NCBI GenBank assembly: GCA_001897855.1
Contig: MKUO01000023.1
Coordinates: 369,359-433,358 of the forward strand
DNA: 64,000 bases
From: Bacteroidetes bacterium 43-93
Lineage (GTDB): Bacteria; Bacteroidota; Bacteroidia; Chitinophagales; Chitinophagaceae
Direction: 5' to 3'
The notes below the pieces were generated by a model. That model saw nothing but the letters and a program-made list of their open reading frames with translations. It did no database searches and was not told where the DNA came from. Below, piece after piece: positions 19,254 to 27,669 of the stretch. The stretch's first letter is position 1. Each line of letters opens with the position of its first letter. The translations under genes and the position numbers were made by a program.

Positions 19254-19725
19254 AGAACAAGTGTACGAATGGCTATCGGGCGTTACAGACCCCGAGGTTC
19301 CGGTGCTCACCGTGCTGGACCTGGGCATTGTACGTGATGTTGCTGTCAATGGAGATGAGGTGACTGTTACCATCACACCAACATACAGTGGTTGTCCGGC
19401 AATGGATGTCATAGGCATGAGCATCCGTATGGCCCTGCTAAGCCGCGGTTTCAAAAAAGTAAATATAGAAATGCAGCTAAGCCCTGCATGGACTACCGAT
19501 TGGATGAGTGAAGAGGGAAAACAAAAGTTGAAAGATTACGGTATCGCTCCGCCAGTACGTACATCAACATCAGGCCTTGGCTTATTTGAGGATGATGCAG
19601 TTGCCTGTCCCCGCTGCGGATCAGAAGATACAGAGCTTGTCAGCCGCTTTGGCCCTACTTCCTGCAAATCGCTCTATAAATGCAATAATTGCAAAGAGCC
19701 GTTTGAGCATTTCAAATGTCATTAA
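19237..19725 (+). CDS. paaD: PaaD, epoxidase maturation factor
   Basis: A 162-aa protein with an N-terminal DUF59/MIP18-like domain (LSGVTDPEVPVLTVLDLGIV, TPTYSGCPAMDVIG). A C-terminal Cys-rich zinc/Fe-S module follows (CPRCGSEDTEL, TSCKSLYKCNNCKEPFEHFKCH). PaaD is needed for epoxygenase activity, probably by helping install the metal centre. Its start overlaps the TonB-like gene. Its stop shares 4 nt (TTAA) with the stop of the convergent gene. The reductase gene paaE, often next, is not present here. Confidence 0.93.
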   Translation: MQQVTKEQVYEWLSGVTDPEVPVLTVLDLGIVRDVAVNGDEVTVTITPTYSGCPAMDVIGMSIRMALLSRGFKKVNIEMQLSPAWTTDWMSEEGKQKLKDYGIAPPVRTSTSGLGLFEDDAVACPRCGSEDTELVSRFGPTSCKSLYKCNNCKEPFEHFKCH

Positions 19726-20078
19726 TTCTTAGCGTCGCTATCATCTGCCAGGTGCAGGCTGTGATATAACCTATGCGCGGCAGGCGCCAGTATAATACCT
19801 ATATTGGTAATAAAGGCTACACCACTGAATAGCGCGTAGAAAGAAGAGAATATTTTACCGCCAAAAGATTTGATCTCTACAACAGGCCCCATCCCGCTCA
19901 ATATCATAGATGCGTTATGCAGCGAATCTATCCACGCTATCCCATCTGTATAATGATAACCCAGGATGCCTATCATCAGGCACACGAAAATAAGCCCGCT
20001 CGCCACCAATATGTTTTTGAACACCCGGCCAACAAACACCGGTATTGGGGCAAGTTCTTCGTATTTACTTTCGTACAT
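19722..20078 (-). CDS. Two-TM protein resembling a degenerate K+ channel
   Basis: A 118-aa membrane protein. Helix 1 spans residues about 20-41. A re-entrant-looking segment (WIDSLHNASMILSGMGPV, 49-66) and helix 2 (about 75-97) follow. The layout TM-pore-TM and the phrase KIFSSFYALFSGVAF resemble two-TM potassium channels. But the selectivity filter TVGYG is replaced by SGMGP, so K+ selectivity is unlikely. It lies 19 bp downstream of rnc on the same strand. Function is unknown, and the resemblance is by eye. Confidence 0.6.
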   Translation of the reverse strand: MYESKYEELAPIPVFVGRVFKNILVASGLIFVCLMIGILGYHYTDGIAWIDSLHNASMILSGMGPVVEIKSFGGKIFSSFYALFSGVAFITNIGIILAPAAHRLYHSLHLADDSDAKN

Positions 20079-20097
20079 GGTAAGATGTTTGGAATAG

Positions 20098-20850
20098 CTA
20101 AGAAATAGACAATACTTCCAGGGCCTTTTGTGCGGCTACCTGCCCGGCTTCTTTTTTGTTATAGCCGTTGCCCGCTGCTATCTGCTCACCGTCCATCACC
20201 ACGGCAAGGGTAAAGATCTTGCGCGAGCCTTCCACCCTTTCTTCAATGGTATCGAATGATAATTCTTTATTGTTGCGTTGTGCCCAGCTCAGCAGCTTGT
20301 TCTTATAATTGGTATCAGTGCTTTCCATGATGCTGATATCAATATAAGGTTTGATTACCTGGTTCAGTATAAACTGGCGTGTACGCACAAATCCCTGGTC
20401 AAGGTACACAGCGCCTATCAATGCTTCCAGTGCGTTGCCAAATATATGGCTGCGGCTGAGGCTTTTGTCGTTTTGGTTGTACTGTACCAATTTATGCATC
20501 CCCATACGCATGGCTACATTATTCATCGTTTCCCTGCGTACTATGCGCGACCGCAATTCGGTAAGATAACCTTCAGACTGCGAAGGGTAGCGTTTAAACA
20601 GGTATTCAGCCACTATAGATCCCAGCATGGCATCACCCAAAAATTCCAGGCGCTCATTGTTCTGCGCTAGCTCTTCTATTTTAGAGCGGTGCATCAGCGC
20701 CAGCTGGTAATACGGGAGATGCTTGGGCGTATAGCCCAGGATATGCTCCAGTTGCAGTACCAACTGTTTGTTGGGTGAAAAGAAATGTAGGATTCGTGAC
20801 GTGAACCGGCGCAAGCTACTCTTCGTATTTTTTGAAGATAATGGATGCAT
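20098..20850 (-). CDS. rnc: Ribonuclease III
   Basis: A 250-aa double-strand-specific endoribonuclease. The signature NERLEFLGDAMLGSIVAEYLF appears near residue 70 (split: NERLEFLGDA, MLGSIVAEYL). The second acidic cluster is GNALEALIGAVYLDQG, and a C-terminal dsRNA-binding domain ends with NKKEAGQVAAQKALEVL. It processes rRNA precursors and structured RNAs. The start at 20850 overlaps the end of fabF by 35 bp; an ATG 18 nt further upstream and a TTG just after the fabF stop are alternatives. The fabF-rnc order is common in bacteria. Confidence 0.93.
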   Translation of the reverse strand: MHPLSSKNTKSSLRRFTSRILHFFSPNKQLVLQLEHILGYTPKHLPYYQLALMHRSKIEELAQNNERLEFLGDAMLGSIVAEYLFKRYPSQSEGYLTELRSRIVRRETMNNVAMRMGMHKLVQYNQNDKSLSRSHIFGNALEALIGAVYLDQGFVRTRQFILNQVIKPYIDISIMESTDTNYKNKLLSWAQRNNKELSFDTIEERVEGSRKIFTLAVVMDGEQIAAGNGYNKKEAGQVAAQKALEVLSIS

Positions 20851-22075
20851 TATGTCCACCGAAACCAAAAGTATTGCTCAATGCAGCCCTTATCGGACGA
20901 GCCTGCGCCTTGTGGAACGTAAAGTTCAGGCGTGGATCGAACGCTGGGTCAACCGTTTTATGGTTGATGGTCGGTGGTACTATATCGTTCTTCACCGCCA
21001 GTATGCTGGCAATTGCTTCGATACCACCGGCAGCACCCAATAGGTGTCCGGTCATTGATTTGGTAGAGCTGATGTTTAGGTTATAAGCATGCTCACCAAA
21101 TACTTTTTGTATAGCTACTACTTCGGCCACATCTCCTAATGGGGTAGATGTACCGTGGACATTAATGTAATCAATATCTTCAGGCTTCATACCGGCATCT
21201 TCAAGGGCATTGCGCATCACATTGATAACGCCAAGTCCTTCAGGATGCGGAGCAGTAAGGTGGTATGCGTCTGCGCTCATGCCGCCACCGGCAACTTCTG
21301 CCAGTATGGTAGCACCGCGTTTTTTAGCATGTTCCAGCTCTTCCAGTATTATAGCGCCTGCACCTTCTCCCAATACAAAACCATCGCGGTCCAGGTCAAA
21401 CGGACGGCTGGCTGTTTTAGGGTCATCATTGCGTTCGCTTAATGCCTTCATCGCGTTGAAACCACCAATACCGGCTTGCGTTACTACAGCTTCAGATCCG
21501 CCTGTTACAATAGCATCAGCTTTGCCTAGGCGTATATACGTCAGCGCATCTATAATACCGTTGGTAGAAGATGCACACGCACTTACCGTAGCAAAGTTGG
21601 GCCCGCGGAAGCTGTAGCGCATAGATATATGCCCTGCGGCAATATCCAATATCAGCTTGGGAATGAAGAATGGATTGAAGCGTGGGGTGCCATCGCCGGC
21701 ATTGAAGTTGCTCATCTCCTCTATGAAGGTGATCATACCTCCTATGCCGGAAGCCCATATTACACCAATACGGTCTTTGTTCAGGTCCGGGTTATCCAGC
21801 CCTGCATTGGTTACAGCCTCATGGGCGGCAACAATAGCTACTTGTGCAAAACGGTCCAGTTTTCTGGCTTCCTTACGCTCCAGGTGGTCTTCAGGATTAA
21901 ATCCTTTCAACTCACATGCAAACCTTGTCTTAAACTTGGTCGCATCAAAATTGGTAATGAAATCGGCACCCGAAACTCCATTAACAAGGCCATTCCAGTA
22001 GTCAGGAACAGTATTACCGATGGGTGTAAGGGCGCCGATACCCGTAACGACAACGCGTTTGAACGGAAAATTCAT
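20816..22075 (-). CDS. fabF: 3-oxoacyl-ACP synthase II
   Basis: A 419-aa condensing enzyme of fatty-acid elongation. The catalytic cysteine is in VSACASSTNGI and the two histidines are in NVHGTSTPLGD and SMTGHLLGAAGG. It starts MNFPFKRVVVTGIGALTPIG, typical for FabF. It forms an operon with acpP (30 bp upstream) and rnc (overlapping downstream). Confidence 0.97.
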   Translation of the reverse strand: MNFPFKRVVVTGIGALTPIGNTVPDYWNGLVNGVSGADFITNFDATKFKTRFACELKGFNPEDHLERKEARKLDRFAQVAIVAAHEAVTNAGLDNPDLNKDRIGVIWASGIGGMITFIEEMSNFNAGDGTPRFNPFFIPKLILDIAAGHISMRYSFRGPNFATVSACASSTNGIIDALTYIRLGKADAIVTGGSEAVVTQAGIGGFNAMKALSERNDDPKTASRPFDLDRDGFVLGEGAGAIILEELEHAKKRGATILAEVAGGGMSADAYHLTAPHPEGLGVINVMRNALEDAGMKPEDIDYINVHGTSTPLGDVAEVVAIQKVFGEHAYNLNISSTKSMTGHLLGAAGGIEAIASILAVKNDIVPPTINHKTVDPAFDPRLNFTFHKAQARPIRAALSNTFGFGGHNASIIFKKYEE

Positions 22076-22105
22076 TGAAACAATTTAGTTACCTAATAGG
22101 TTAAA

Positions 22106-22342
22106 TTACTTTACGTGCTCTTCTAGATAAGATACAGCCTGGCCAACAGTAGTGATGGTTTCAGCTTGCTCATCGGGGATAGAGATGTTGAATTCTTTTT
22201 CGAATTCCATGATCAGTTCTACAGTATCCAGTGAGTCAGCACCAAGATCATTGGTAAAGCTTGCCTCAGAAGTTACTTCTGATTCATCAACACCCAGTTT
22301 GTCCACGATAATTTTCTTAACACGATTTGCAATTTCAGACAT
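22106..22342 (-). CDS. acpP: Acyl carrier protein
   Basis: A 78-aa acidic protein. Ser37 in [15 protein letters not shown] is the phosphopantetheine attachment site. Length and sequence are typical of the fatty-acid carrier. It precedes fabF, its partner enzyme. A minus-strand TATTTTTG box lies at 22368-22375, 25 nt upstream. Confidence 0.98.
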   Translation of the reverse strand: MSEIANRVKKIIVDKLGVDESEVTSEASFTNDLGADSLDTVELIMEFEKEFNISIPDEQAETITTVGQAVSYLEEHVK

Positions 22343-22367
22343 GGCTATGCAATTTAATTTTATGGTG

Positions 22368-22375
22368 CAAAAATA
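22368..22375 (-). promoter_or_regulatory. -7 box for acpP-fabF-rnc
   Basis: The minus strand reads TATTTTTG, matching TAnnTTTG, 25 nt before the acpP ATG. No convincing -33 element was found. Confidence 0.4.
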
Positions 22376-22495
22376 TACTTTTTAGGTTAACTGCGAAGTT
22401 TGGCTCAAAATTCTTTATTTTATAAGGTTTCCAGCCAATATATACGTATTAGTAAAATCTATTGATTCAAGAATTGCGAATTGGGAATTAGTATA

Positions 22496-22897
22496 TTAGG
22501 AATTAGCAGGCATGTTACCTTTTCTTTGGTTATCGAGGTAGGAAATATATCCGTTAATAAGTTTAAAGACCTTTTCACATTGTACTTCCAGCTTCGTTAG
22601 TTGCTCTGATAATAAGTATTGATCATCCTCCGCCACTGTTAAATGGTCAAGCAATTCCGCAACAGACCCTCGTGCTTCAATAAAGAAATGACGGGTATCT
22701 GCGTAGGTAAACCGTCCATATCCCTCCGCTATGGTAGCTGTGACAGATCTCGCTGCTCTGATCATCTGCTGCTGTAAAAGATATTTTTCTTCTGCCGGAA
22801 ATTTTTTGGCGGTGGCTGTTATTTGCTGTCTCAATATCCTTGCTTCCTGCCAACACTGTAAATCTTTAAATCCTTTATAGCGGGTTTGGTCTGTCAT
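22496..22897 (-). CDS. Four-helix-bundle (S23-like) protein
   Basis: A 133-aa protein of the four-helix-bundle family first found as 23S rRNA intervening-sequence ORFs and also widely encoded elsewhere in Bacteroidota. Markers are FKDLQCWQEARILRQQI, AARSVTATIAEGYGRF and RGSVAELLDHL. Members form pentameric helical bundles with no settled function. The reading frame starts within GGGAATTAG-like intergenic repeat text near its stop and is not in an rRNA gene here. Confidence 0.85.
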   Translation of the reverse strand: MTDQTRYKGFKDLQCWQEARILRQQITATAKKFPAEEKYLLQQQMIRAARSVTATIAEGYGRFTYADTRHFFIEARGSVAELLDHLTVAEDDQYLLSEQLTKLEVQCEKVFKLINGYISYLDNQRKGNMPANS

Positions 22898-22965
22898 CGT
22901 TTATAGCTAATGAGTTTATATTTTTAAAAGTAATGTATTGCCCATTTATCTCTACCTCACCCGTC

Positions 22966-23036
22966 ACTAATCCCCAATACACCAATCCCCAATCCCTAAT
23001 ACACCAATCCCCAATTCCCTAATTCCCAACCCCCAG
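22966..23036. repeat. Degenerate tandem CCCCAAT(A/C) repeats
   Basis: Several copies of CACCAATCCCCAAT and CCCTAAT/CCCAATTC-like text run together (on the minus strand GGGAATTAGG, ATTGGGGATTGG). The lolD reading frame ends inside it. Related words occur at about 17897-17930 and 22475-22505, so this is dispersed intergenic repeat text. Confidence 0.6.
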
Positions 23037-23693
23037 CTCCCATCCCACCATCTTGCCGTCTTTCATGGTCAGTACCCTGTCGGTCATGGCGGCCAGCTCT
23101 TCATTATGGGTGATCATGATAAAGGTTTGATTGAGCCTGTTGCGTAGTTCAATAAACAATTCATGTATTGCTTGTGCATTGGCGCTGTCCAGGTTGCCGG
23201 TAGGCTCGTCTGCCATTACTATCGATGGTTTATTGATCAGCGCCCTCGCTATGGCTACCCTTTGCTGTTCCCCGCCTGATAGTTCCGATGGTTTATTATC
23301 CAGTTTCTTACCCAGTCCTACGGTTTCCAGCATACTTGCTGCTTCCTGCAAGGCTTGCCGTTTGCTCTTACCGGCTATCCATAATGGTACGGCCACATTC
23401 TCCGCCGCGCTAAACTCAGGCAGCAGGTGGTGAAACTGGAATACAAAGCCAATATGCTTATTGCGAAATTGCGCCTGCTTTTTAGCCGGTAGTTTAAAAA
23501 CATCGGTACCGTCTATTAGTACGTTGCCGCTATCCGGTTTATCTAATGCCCCCAGCAGGTGCAGCAGGGTGCTCTTGCCCGCGCCCGATGGCCCGGTAAC
23601 TGACACAATTTCACCTTTGGCTACCTCTAACGACACATCATTTACAACCGTAAGATTGGAATACTTTTTGAACAGATTTTCTGCAACGAGCAT
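23019..23693 (-). CDS. lolD: LolD-like ABC transporter ATPase
   Basis: A 224-aa ATPase with Walker A GPSGAGKST, signature LSGGEQQRVAIARAL and Walker B IVMADEPTGNLDS. The class matches LolD/MacB-type ATPases that extract lipoproteins from the inner membrane or drive mechanotransmission. No permease gene is adjacent. The last residues (GWELGVGN) are encoded by degenerate intergenic repeats, so the C-terminal tail may have been altered by repeat expansion. lolD is the best single name, but FtsE- or MacB-like roles are not excluded. Confidence 0.82.
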   Translation of the reverse strand: MLVAENLFKKYSNLTVVNDVSLEVAKGEIVSVTGPSGAGKSTLLHLLGALDKPDSGNVLIDGTDVFKLPAKKQAQFRNKHIGFVFQFHHLLPEFSAAENVAVPLWIAGKSKRQALQEAASMLETVGLGKKLDNKPSELSGGEQQRVAIARALINKPSIVMADEPTGNLDSANAQAIHELFIELRNRLNQTFIMITHNEELAAMTDRVLTMKDGKMVGWELGVGN

Positions 23694-23778
23694 ATTGTAA
23701 AGCTATAAAATTGACACCATAGTACTATAAATGGGCATCAACCTTGTTAAAAGATAGGATAACCTTAAGCTACTAAAA

Positions 23779-23809
23779 TTTGTTATTGTTGATTGAAAAC
23801 TTACATTTG
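23779..23809 (+). promoter_or_regulatory. Promoter of the DUF2795 gene
   Basis: TTTG at 23779-23782 and TACATTTG at 23802-23809 are separated by 19 bp, a good match to the Bacteroidota -33/-7 arrangement. It is 34 nt upstream of the ATG at 23844. Confidence 0.65.
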
Positions 23810-23843
23810 CGAAAATCAGTAATAAAATAAATATTTTAATAAT

Positions 23844-24065
23844 ATGTTTTGGACCTTAGAATTAGCATCACATTTGGAAGACGCTCCATGGCCTGCTACT
23901 AAAGATGAACTGATAGATTACGCTATACGTTCCGGTGCTCCTCTGGAAGTGGTGGAAAACCTCCAGGAACTGGACGACGAAGGCGAAATATATGAAGGTA
24001 TTGAAGACATCTGGCCTGATTATCCTACGCAGGACGACTTCTTCTTTAATGAAGACGAATATTAA
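23844..24065 (+). CDS. DUF2795 family small acidic protein
   Basis: A 73-aa very acidic protein with the core PWPATKDELIDYAIRSGAP and EVVENLQELDDEGEIYEGIEDIWPDYP. It matches the small DUF2795 proteins that are widespread in Bacteroidota, with an acidic FFFNEDEY tail. It is monocistronic, with its own promoter and a strong terminator, consistent with high expression. Function is unknown. Confidence 0.8.
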   Translation: MFWTLELASHLEDAPWPATKDELIDYAIRSGAPLEVVENLQELDDEGEIYEGIEDIWPDYPTQDDFFFNEDEY

Positions 24066-24088
24066 AACATTAAAATTATAGCATTGAT

Positions 24089-24116
24089 GATCCCCGCACC
24101 CCGCGGGGATCTTTTT
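24089..24116 (+). terminator. Rho-independent terminator
   Basis: Arms GATCCCCGC (24089-24097) and GCGGGGATC (24103-24111) form a perfect 9-bp stem with a 5-nt loop, followed by five Ts. Confidence 0.92.
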
Positions 24117-24249
24117 GTTTTAGTATAAACAAATAAATGTATAATTGCTATTGTAAATAAATAGTGACAATTGTTAAAGCAAGGTGAAACTCTTTAAAGC
24201 GCTTTCAATATGGTACGGAATTGGCACTATACCTTTCAAACAAGCGATT

Positions 24250-24804
24250 ATGAAAAAGCTGGTAATATTAATGGTATTGATCACAGGTCTTGCCATCAAT
24301 GCAAATGCACAGGTAAATATTAGTATCAATATAGGTAGCCAGCCTGCATGGGGCCCTACCGGCTACGATCATGTAGATTATTATTATCTGCCCGATGCCA
24401 ACGCTTATTATGATGTAGGTAACAGAATGTTCTGGTGGCCCGACGGCAGCTACTGGAGGAGCGGCCCCGCGCTACCTGGCATGTATCATGTAGACCTTTA
24501 CCGTGTACACAAAGTGGTGATCAACAATGTGCGCCAGCCATGGTTGCATAACGATCGTTACTACAGGCAATATCACGGCTACGCCCGCCGCTACGACCAG
24601 GTTGCCATCCGCAATGGCCGCGACAGGAAATACTGGCAAAACCCCGGCCATCCCAACTACGGACAATGGCAGCGCGATAACGGACGTGGACGAGGTAATT
24701 ATGGCTATCCGGGAAATGGCCGCAGACACGACGACCACGGACACGACGACCATGGGTACGGGCATGGCAATGGTCATGGTAACGGCCACGGAAGAGGACG
24801 TTAA
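24250..24804 (+). CDS. Secreted His/Gly-rich protein
   Basis: A 184-aa protein. The start is set at MKKLVILMVLITGLAINANAQ, a signal peptide; the frame is open 66 nt further upstream but that adds an unlikely leader. The central part is Trp/Tyr-rich (WWPDGSYWRSGPALPGMYHV) and resembles secreted proteins with YXWXXG-like strands. The C-terminal 35 residues are almost only Gly, His, Asp, Asn and Arg (HDDHGHDDHGYGHGNGHG). That tail could bind metals such as Zn or Ni. A terminator follows. Function is unknown. Confidence 0.72.
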   Translation: MKKLVILMVLITGLAINANAQVNISINIGSQPAWGPTGYDHVDYYYLPDANAYYDVGNRMFWWPDGSYWRSGPALPGMYHVDLYRVHKVVINNVRQPWLHNDRYYRQYHGYARRYDQVAIRNGRDRKYWQNPGHPNYGQWQRDNGRGRGNYGYPGNGRRHDDHGHDDHGYGHGNGHGNGHGRGR

Positions 24805-24826
24805 TTCAGTTGGCTCATATATAGCG

Positions 24827-24851
24827 AAAAGGCGGGTTATCCCCGCCTTTT
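24827..24851. terminator. Bidirectional terminator between convergent genes
   Basis: Arms AAAAGGCGGG (24827-24836) and CCCGCCTTTT (24842-24851) make a perfect 10-bp stem with a 5-nt loop. T-runs result on either strand, and it directly abuts the convergent gene ending at 24852. Confidence 0.88.
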
Positions 24852-25862
24852 CTATTTTGTGCCAAAGAGCTTGCTCACCAGCTGGTAAGAATGTATCCGC
24901 GCGCTATGTTCGTACACATTGCAGGTGATCATCAGCTCATCTATCTGCGTTTCATTGATAAATACCTGTAGTTCTTTTTCTATGGTTGCCGGGCTGCCTA
25001 CAAATGCATAGGTAAGCATTTGCTGTGCAGCAGCTTGTTCATATTCTGTCCAAACGCCATCCATACTGTCTATAGGTGGTTGTAGCGGTTTACGCTCATT
25101 GCGGATAATGCCTAAGAACAATCGGTAAAAAGAGGTGGCCAGCCTTTGTGCCTCTGCATCAGTATCTGCTAGCAACACATTCACACACGCCATTACATAC
25201 GGCTTATCCAGGTATTGCGATGGTTTGAATTGCTGCCTGTAGATTTTGATTGCGGTCATCAGTTGCGCCGGTGCAAAATGGCTGGCGAATGCGTAGGGCC
25301 TGCCCATCATAGCTGCGAGGTAGGCGCTGTCTGTGCTGCTGCCCAATATCCAGATGGGTATGTCCAATCCTTCGCCGGGTATTGCTCTTACTTTTGCGTT
25401 AGCGTTTTCGGCAGAAAAGAATTGCTCCAACTGCAATATGTCTTGCGGAAAGTTATGTTCTGCATGTATGTTTTCCCTGCGTAGTGCTCTTGCGGTTAGC
25501 TGGTCGGTACCGGGTGCTCGTCCCAGCCCCAGGTCTATCCTGCCGGGATATAAAGATGCCAGCGTGCCAAACTGCTCCGCAACTACCAGCGGCGCATGGT
25601 TGGGCAGCATGATGCCGCCGGATCCTACGCGCAGTGTTTGAGTGCCGCCTGCTATGTAACCTATCAGTACTGATGTGGCAGAGCTGGCTACACTGGGCAT
25701 ATTATGATGCTCTGCCAGCCAGTATCGTTTAAAACCCCATGCTTCTGCATGTTGCGCCAGGTCCAGGCTATGATGAAAACTGTCTCCTGCGGTCTTGCCT
25801 TCTTTTATTACGGCAAGGTCCAGTATAGATATAGGTATCTTGTTATCTCCTTTCGTTATCAT
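24852..25862 (-). CDS. Luciferase-like flavin-dependent monooxygenase
   Basis: A 336-aa LLM-class oxidoreductase with a TIM-barrel fold. Family segments are [55 protein letters not shown] and [18 protein letters not shown]. These match the MsnO8/YhbW-type subgroup, which uses reduced flavin and O2; the substrate cannot be told. The start is set at MITKGDNK (25862), not at an ATG 33 nt upstream. It stands alone between terminators. Confidence 0.88.
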   Translation of the reverse strand: MITKGDNKIPISILDLAVIKEGKTAGDSFHHSLDLAQHAEAWGFKRYWLAEHHNMPSVASSATSVLIGYIAGGTQTLRVGSGGIMLPNHAPLVVAEQFGTLASLYPGRIDLGLGRAPGTDQLTARALRRENIHAEHNFPQDILQLEQFFSAENANAKVRAIPGEGLDIPIWILGSSTDSAYLAAMMGRPYAFASHFAPAQLMTAIKIYRQQFKPSQYLDKPYVMACVNVLLADTDAEAQRLATSFYRLFLGIIRNERKPLQPPIDSMDGVWTEYEQAAAQQMLTYAFVGSPATIEKELQVFINETQIDELMITCNVYEHSARIHSYQLVSKLFGTK

Positions 25863-25958
25863 GTCCGTGCTGTGGCAGCTTTTACTACCGTGCACAAATT
25901 TCCCTAAAATAACGCCACCGCATTATTGCTGTTTATTATGCAGCTATGTGGTAAATAC

Positions 25959-26534
25959 TTAGTTGAGGAATTTGGTCGCCATCGCCAGGTTCAGGAACAG
26001 GGCTTTATACTCGTTCAGCGCCTTCAGTGCGGCTTTATCCTCACCCATGCAGGCAAAGCTCACTGCCACCTGCTTGTCTTTATAGGGGAATAAATATTGA
26101 ACTGTGTACGCAGATACCGTCATTATTAATGCCTTCTTTTTGGTTTTGCTGGCCAGCTCTATACAATCTACGCCATCTACCTTTAGCCGCCTGCCCCATA
26201 GAAAGGTCATATTATCTTTTCCATGTGCTTTCTTAAAATCTTCGGCTGTAATGATGCTGTTCATCTTTTCCTCAGTTAGGGGCTCCTTAGGAGTACTTAT
26301 GCTGATGTGTTCCATCAATGCGGCGTCACCTTCGTCGTATCCAAAACTTTTTGTTCCTTCTTCTACCTTTTCTTCTTTCCATTCGCAGGGCAGGGCAATT
26401 TTTATTTTCAGTCCGCCCCACGTGGCAGAGCCATCTGTAGTAAAGTCACATCGCTTCTGTGCAAAGCTGGCAGCATTTTGTGCATGGCTGGTAAAGCCTA
26501 TAAGCAGGATAAAAGGGAGTAACAGGTTTTTCAT
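25959..26534 (-). CDS. Secreted hypothetical protein
   Basis: A 191-aa protein with a signal peptide (MKNLLLPFILLIGFTSHAQ). The mature part has a beta-rich LKIKIALPCEWKEEKVE start and an FACMGEDKAALKALNEYKALFLNLAMA end, recalling small periplasmic proteins that report on stress or bind lipids. I do not recognise a named family. It lies 18 bp downstream of the AraC-type regulator on the same strand, so the two may be co-transcribed. Confidence 0.65.
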   Translation of the reverse strand: MKNLLLPFILLIGFTSHAQNAASFAQKRCDFTTDGSATWGGLKIKIALPCEWKEEKVEEGTKSFGYDEGDAALMEHISISTPKEPLTEEKMNSIITAEDFKKAHGKDNMTFLWGRRLKVDGVDCIELASKTKKKALIMTVSAYTVQYLFPYKDKQVAVSFACMGEDKAALKALNEYKALFLNLAMATKFLN

Positions 26535-26552
26535 AACAGCTAATATCGGAAA

Positions 26553-27581
26553 TTATCCCATTACCGTCATTTGTTCACTGTGTAGCTGGCGCTTCACTTC
26601 CTTCGGTGTGGCTTTGGTCCATGTTTTAAAGGCACGGCGAAAAGCCGGCAGGTCACCATACCCCAATACTTCCGCTACTTCGGTTATCGAGGTGCCGGGG
26701 TTCTTCATCAGGTGTATGGCCAGTTCTTTTTTTACCTCGCCCGCTATATTTCGGTAGCTGGTATTTTCTTCCGTTAGTTTTCTCTGTAATGTCCTTGGGG
26801 TCATATCCATCGCTGCAGCCGCTTCTTCTACCGTAGGTATCTGTCCTTTAAACTGCATCAGCAGCAGGTTTTTCACCGCTTCCGTACAGTTGGTCTGCAT
26901 CATAATGGCTTTCTTTTGCGCCAGTATCTCCTGGAACATTTCAAAGAGCGATACATCGCTGGTGATCACGGGCGTGCTCATCACAGAGGCATCATATACC
27001 AGCTTATGTATCGGCGCATTAAATAGTACCTGGCAATGCAGCGCCTGCTTATAGGCATCCACTGCTATCTTGCCAAATTCCAGCTCCACGGCTTCGGGGA
27101 ATATGCTCTTGCCGGTAAGCAGGCGGGTGTGATGCACAATGCTGGCAATGGTATGGTCTACCCCTATACGGGCATTACGGGGATAAGTATTTTTCCATAC
27201 CGGGTTCTGGTTCAGTTCTATAATGGCTTTATTGCCTTCTTTGTAATAATGGAAGGTGATCATCGGGCATACCATATAGCCAAAGCGGCAATATACGGTC
27301 AATGCTTCTTCCAGGTTTTTACTGGCCTGCATCATAAAGCCCAGCATACCCAGCATGCTCAGTCCTGTTTCAAACCCCAGTGCAAGGCCTATCTGTTCGT
27401 TATTAGTAAGGTCGGCCAGCAGGTCAAATAATTTCGCCGCTTTTTGCCACTCCACTGTTTCAGATGAATCGCTGATCTCCTTATCTGTAAACCCTGCCTG
27501 TACACGCAGGTTATCATAGGCCTCTCCATAAGTGGTGGCGGCAAATAATATGTTCCTGATGACGGTAGCTTGTAATCCCAT
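26553..27581 (-). CDS. AraC family transcriptional regulator
   Basis: A 342-aa regulator. The N-terminal about 200 residues match the arabinose-binding-like domain found in OruR/ArgR-type regulators (LADLTNNEQIGLALGFETG, LGMLGFMMQASKNLEEAL, YCRFGYMV). The C-terminal HTH_18 domain is intact: PTVEEAAAAMDMTPRTLQRKL and SITEVAEVLGYGDLPAFRRAFK, then WTKATPKEVKRQL. It is divergent from the glycosyltransferase gene with 88 bp between starts, making that gene a plausible target. The effector is unknown. Confidence 0.9.
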   Translation of the reverse strand: MGLQATVIRNILFAATTYGEAYDNLRVQAGFTDKEISDSSETVEWQKAAKLFDLLADLTNNEQIGLALGFETGLSMLGMLGFMMQASKNLEEALTVYCRFGYMVCPMITFHYYKEGNKAIIELNQNPVWKNTYPRNARIGVDHTIASIVHHTRLLTGKSIFPEAVELEFGKIAVDAYKQALHCQVLFNAPIHKLVYDASVMSTPVITSDVSLFEMFQEILAQKKAIMMQTNCTEAVKNLLLMQFKGQIPTVEEAAAAMDMTPRTLQRKLTEENTSYRNIAGEVKKELAIHLMKNPGTSITEVAEVLGYGDLPAFRRAFKTWTKATPKEVKRQLHSEQMTVMG

Positions 27582-27669
27582 GGCGCAAAATGACCTGTTT
27601 CGGGCACAAATTACACTTTTCTACCCTTTGTTATGGCAGTTTCTTTGCCACCACAAATCCACAGTTTAT

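Noticed and set aside
20850..20868. Upstream ATG for rnc (MVSVDI)
   Set aside because: Extends deeper into fabF and adds residues outside the family; 20850 or a later start is more likely.
24472..24789. Minus-strand frame opposite the His/Gly-rich tail
   Set aside because: Low-complexity antisense of the GGC/CAC-rich tail.
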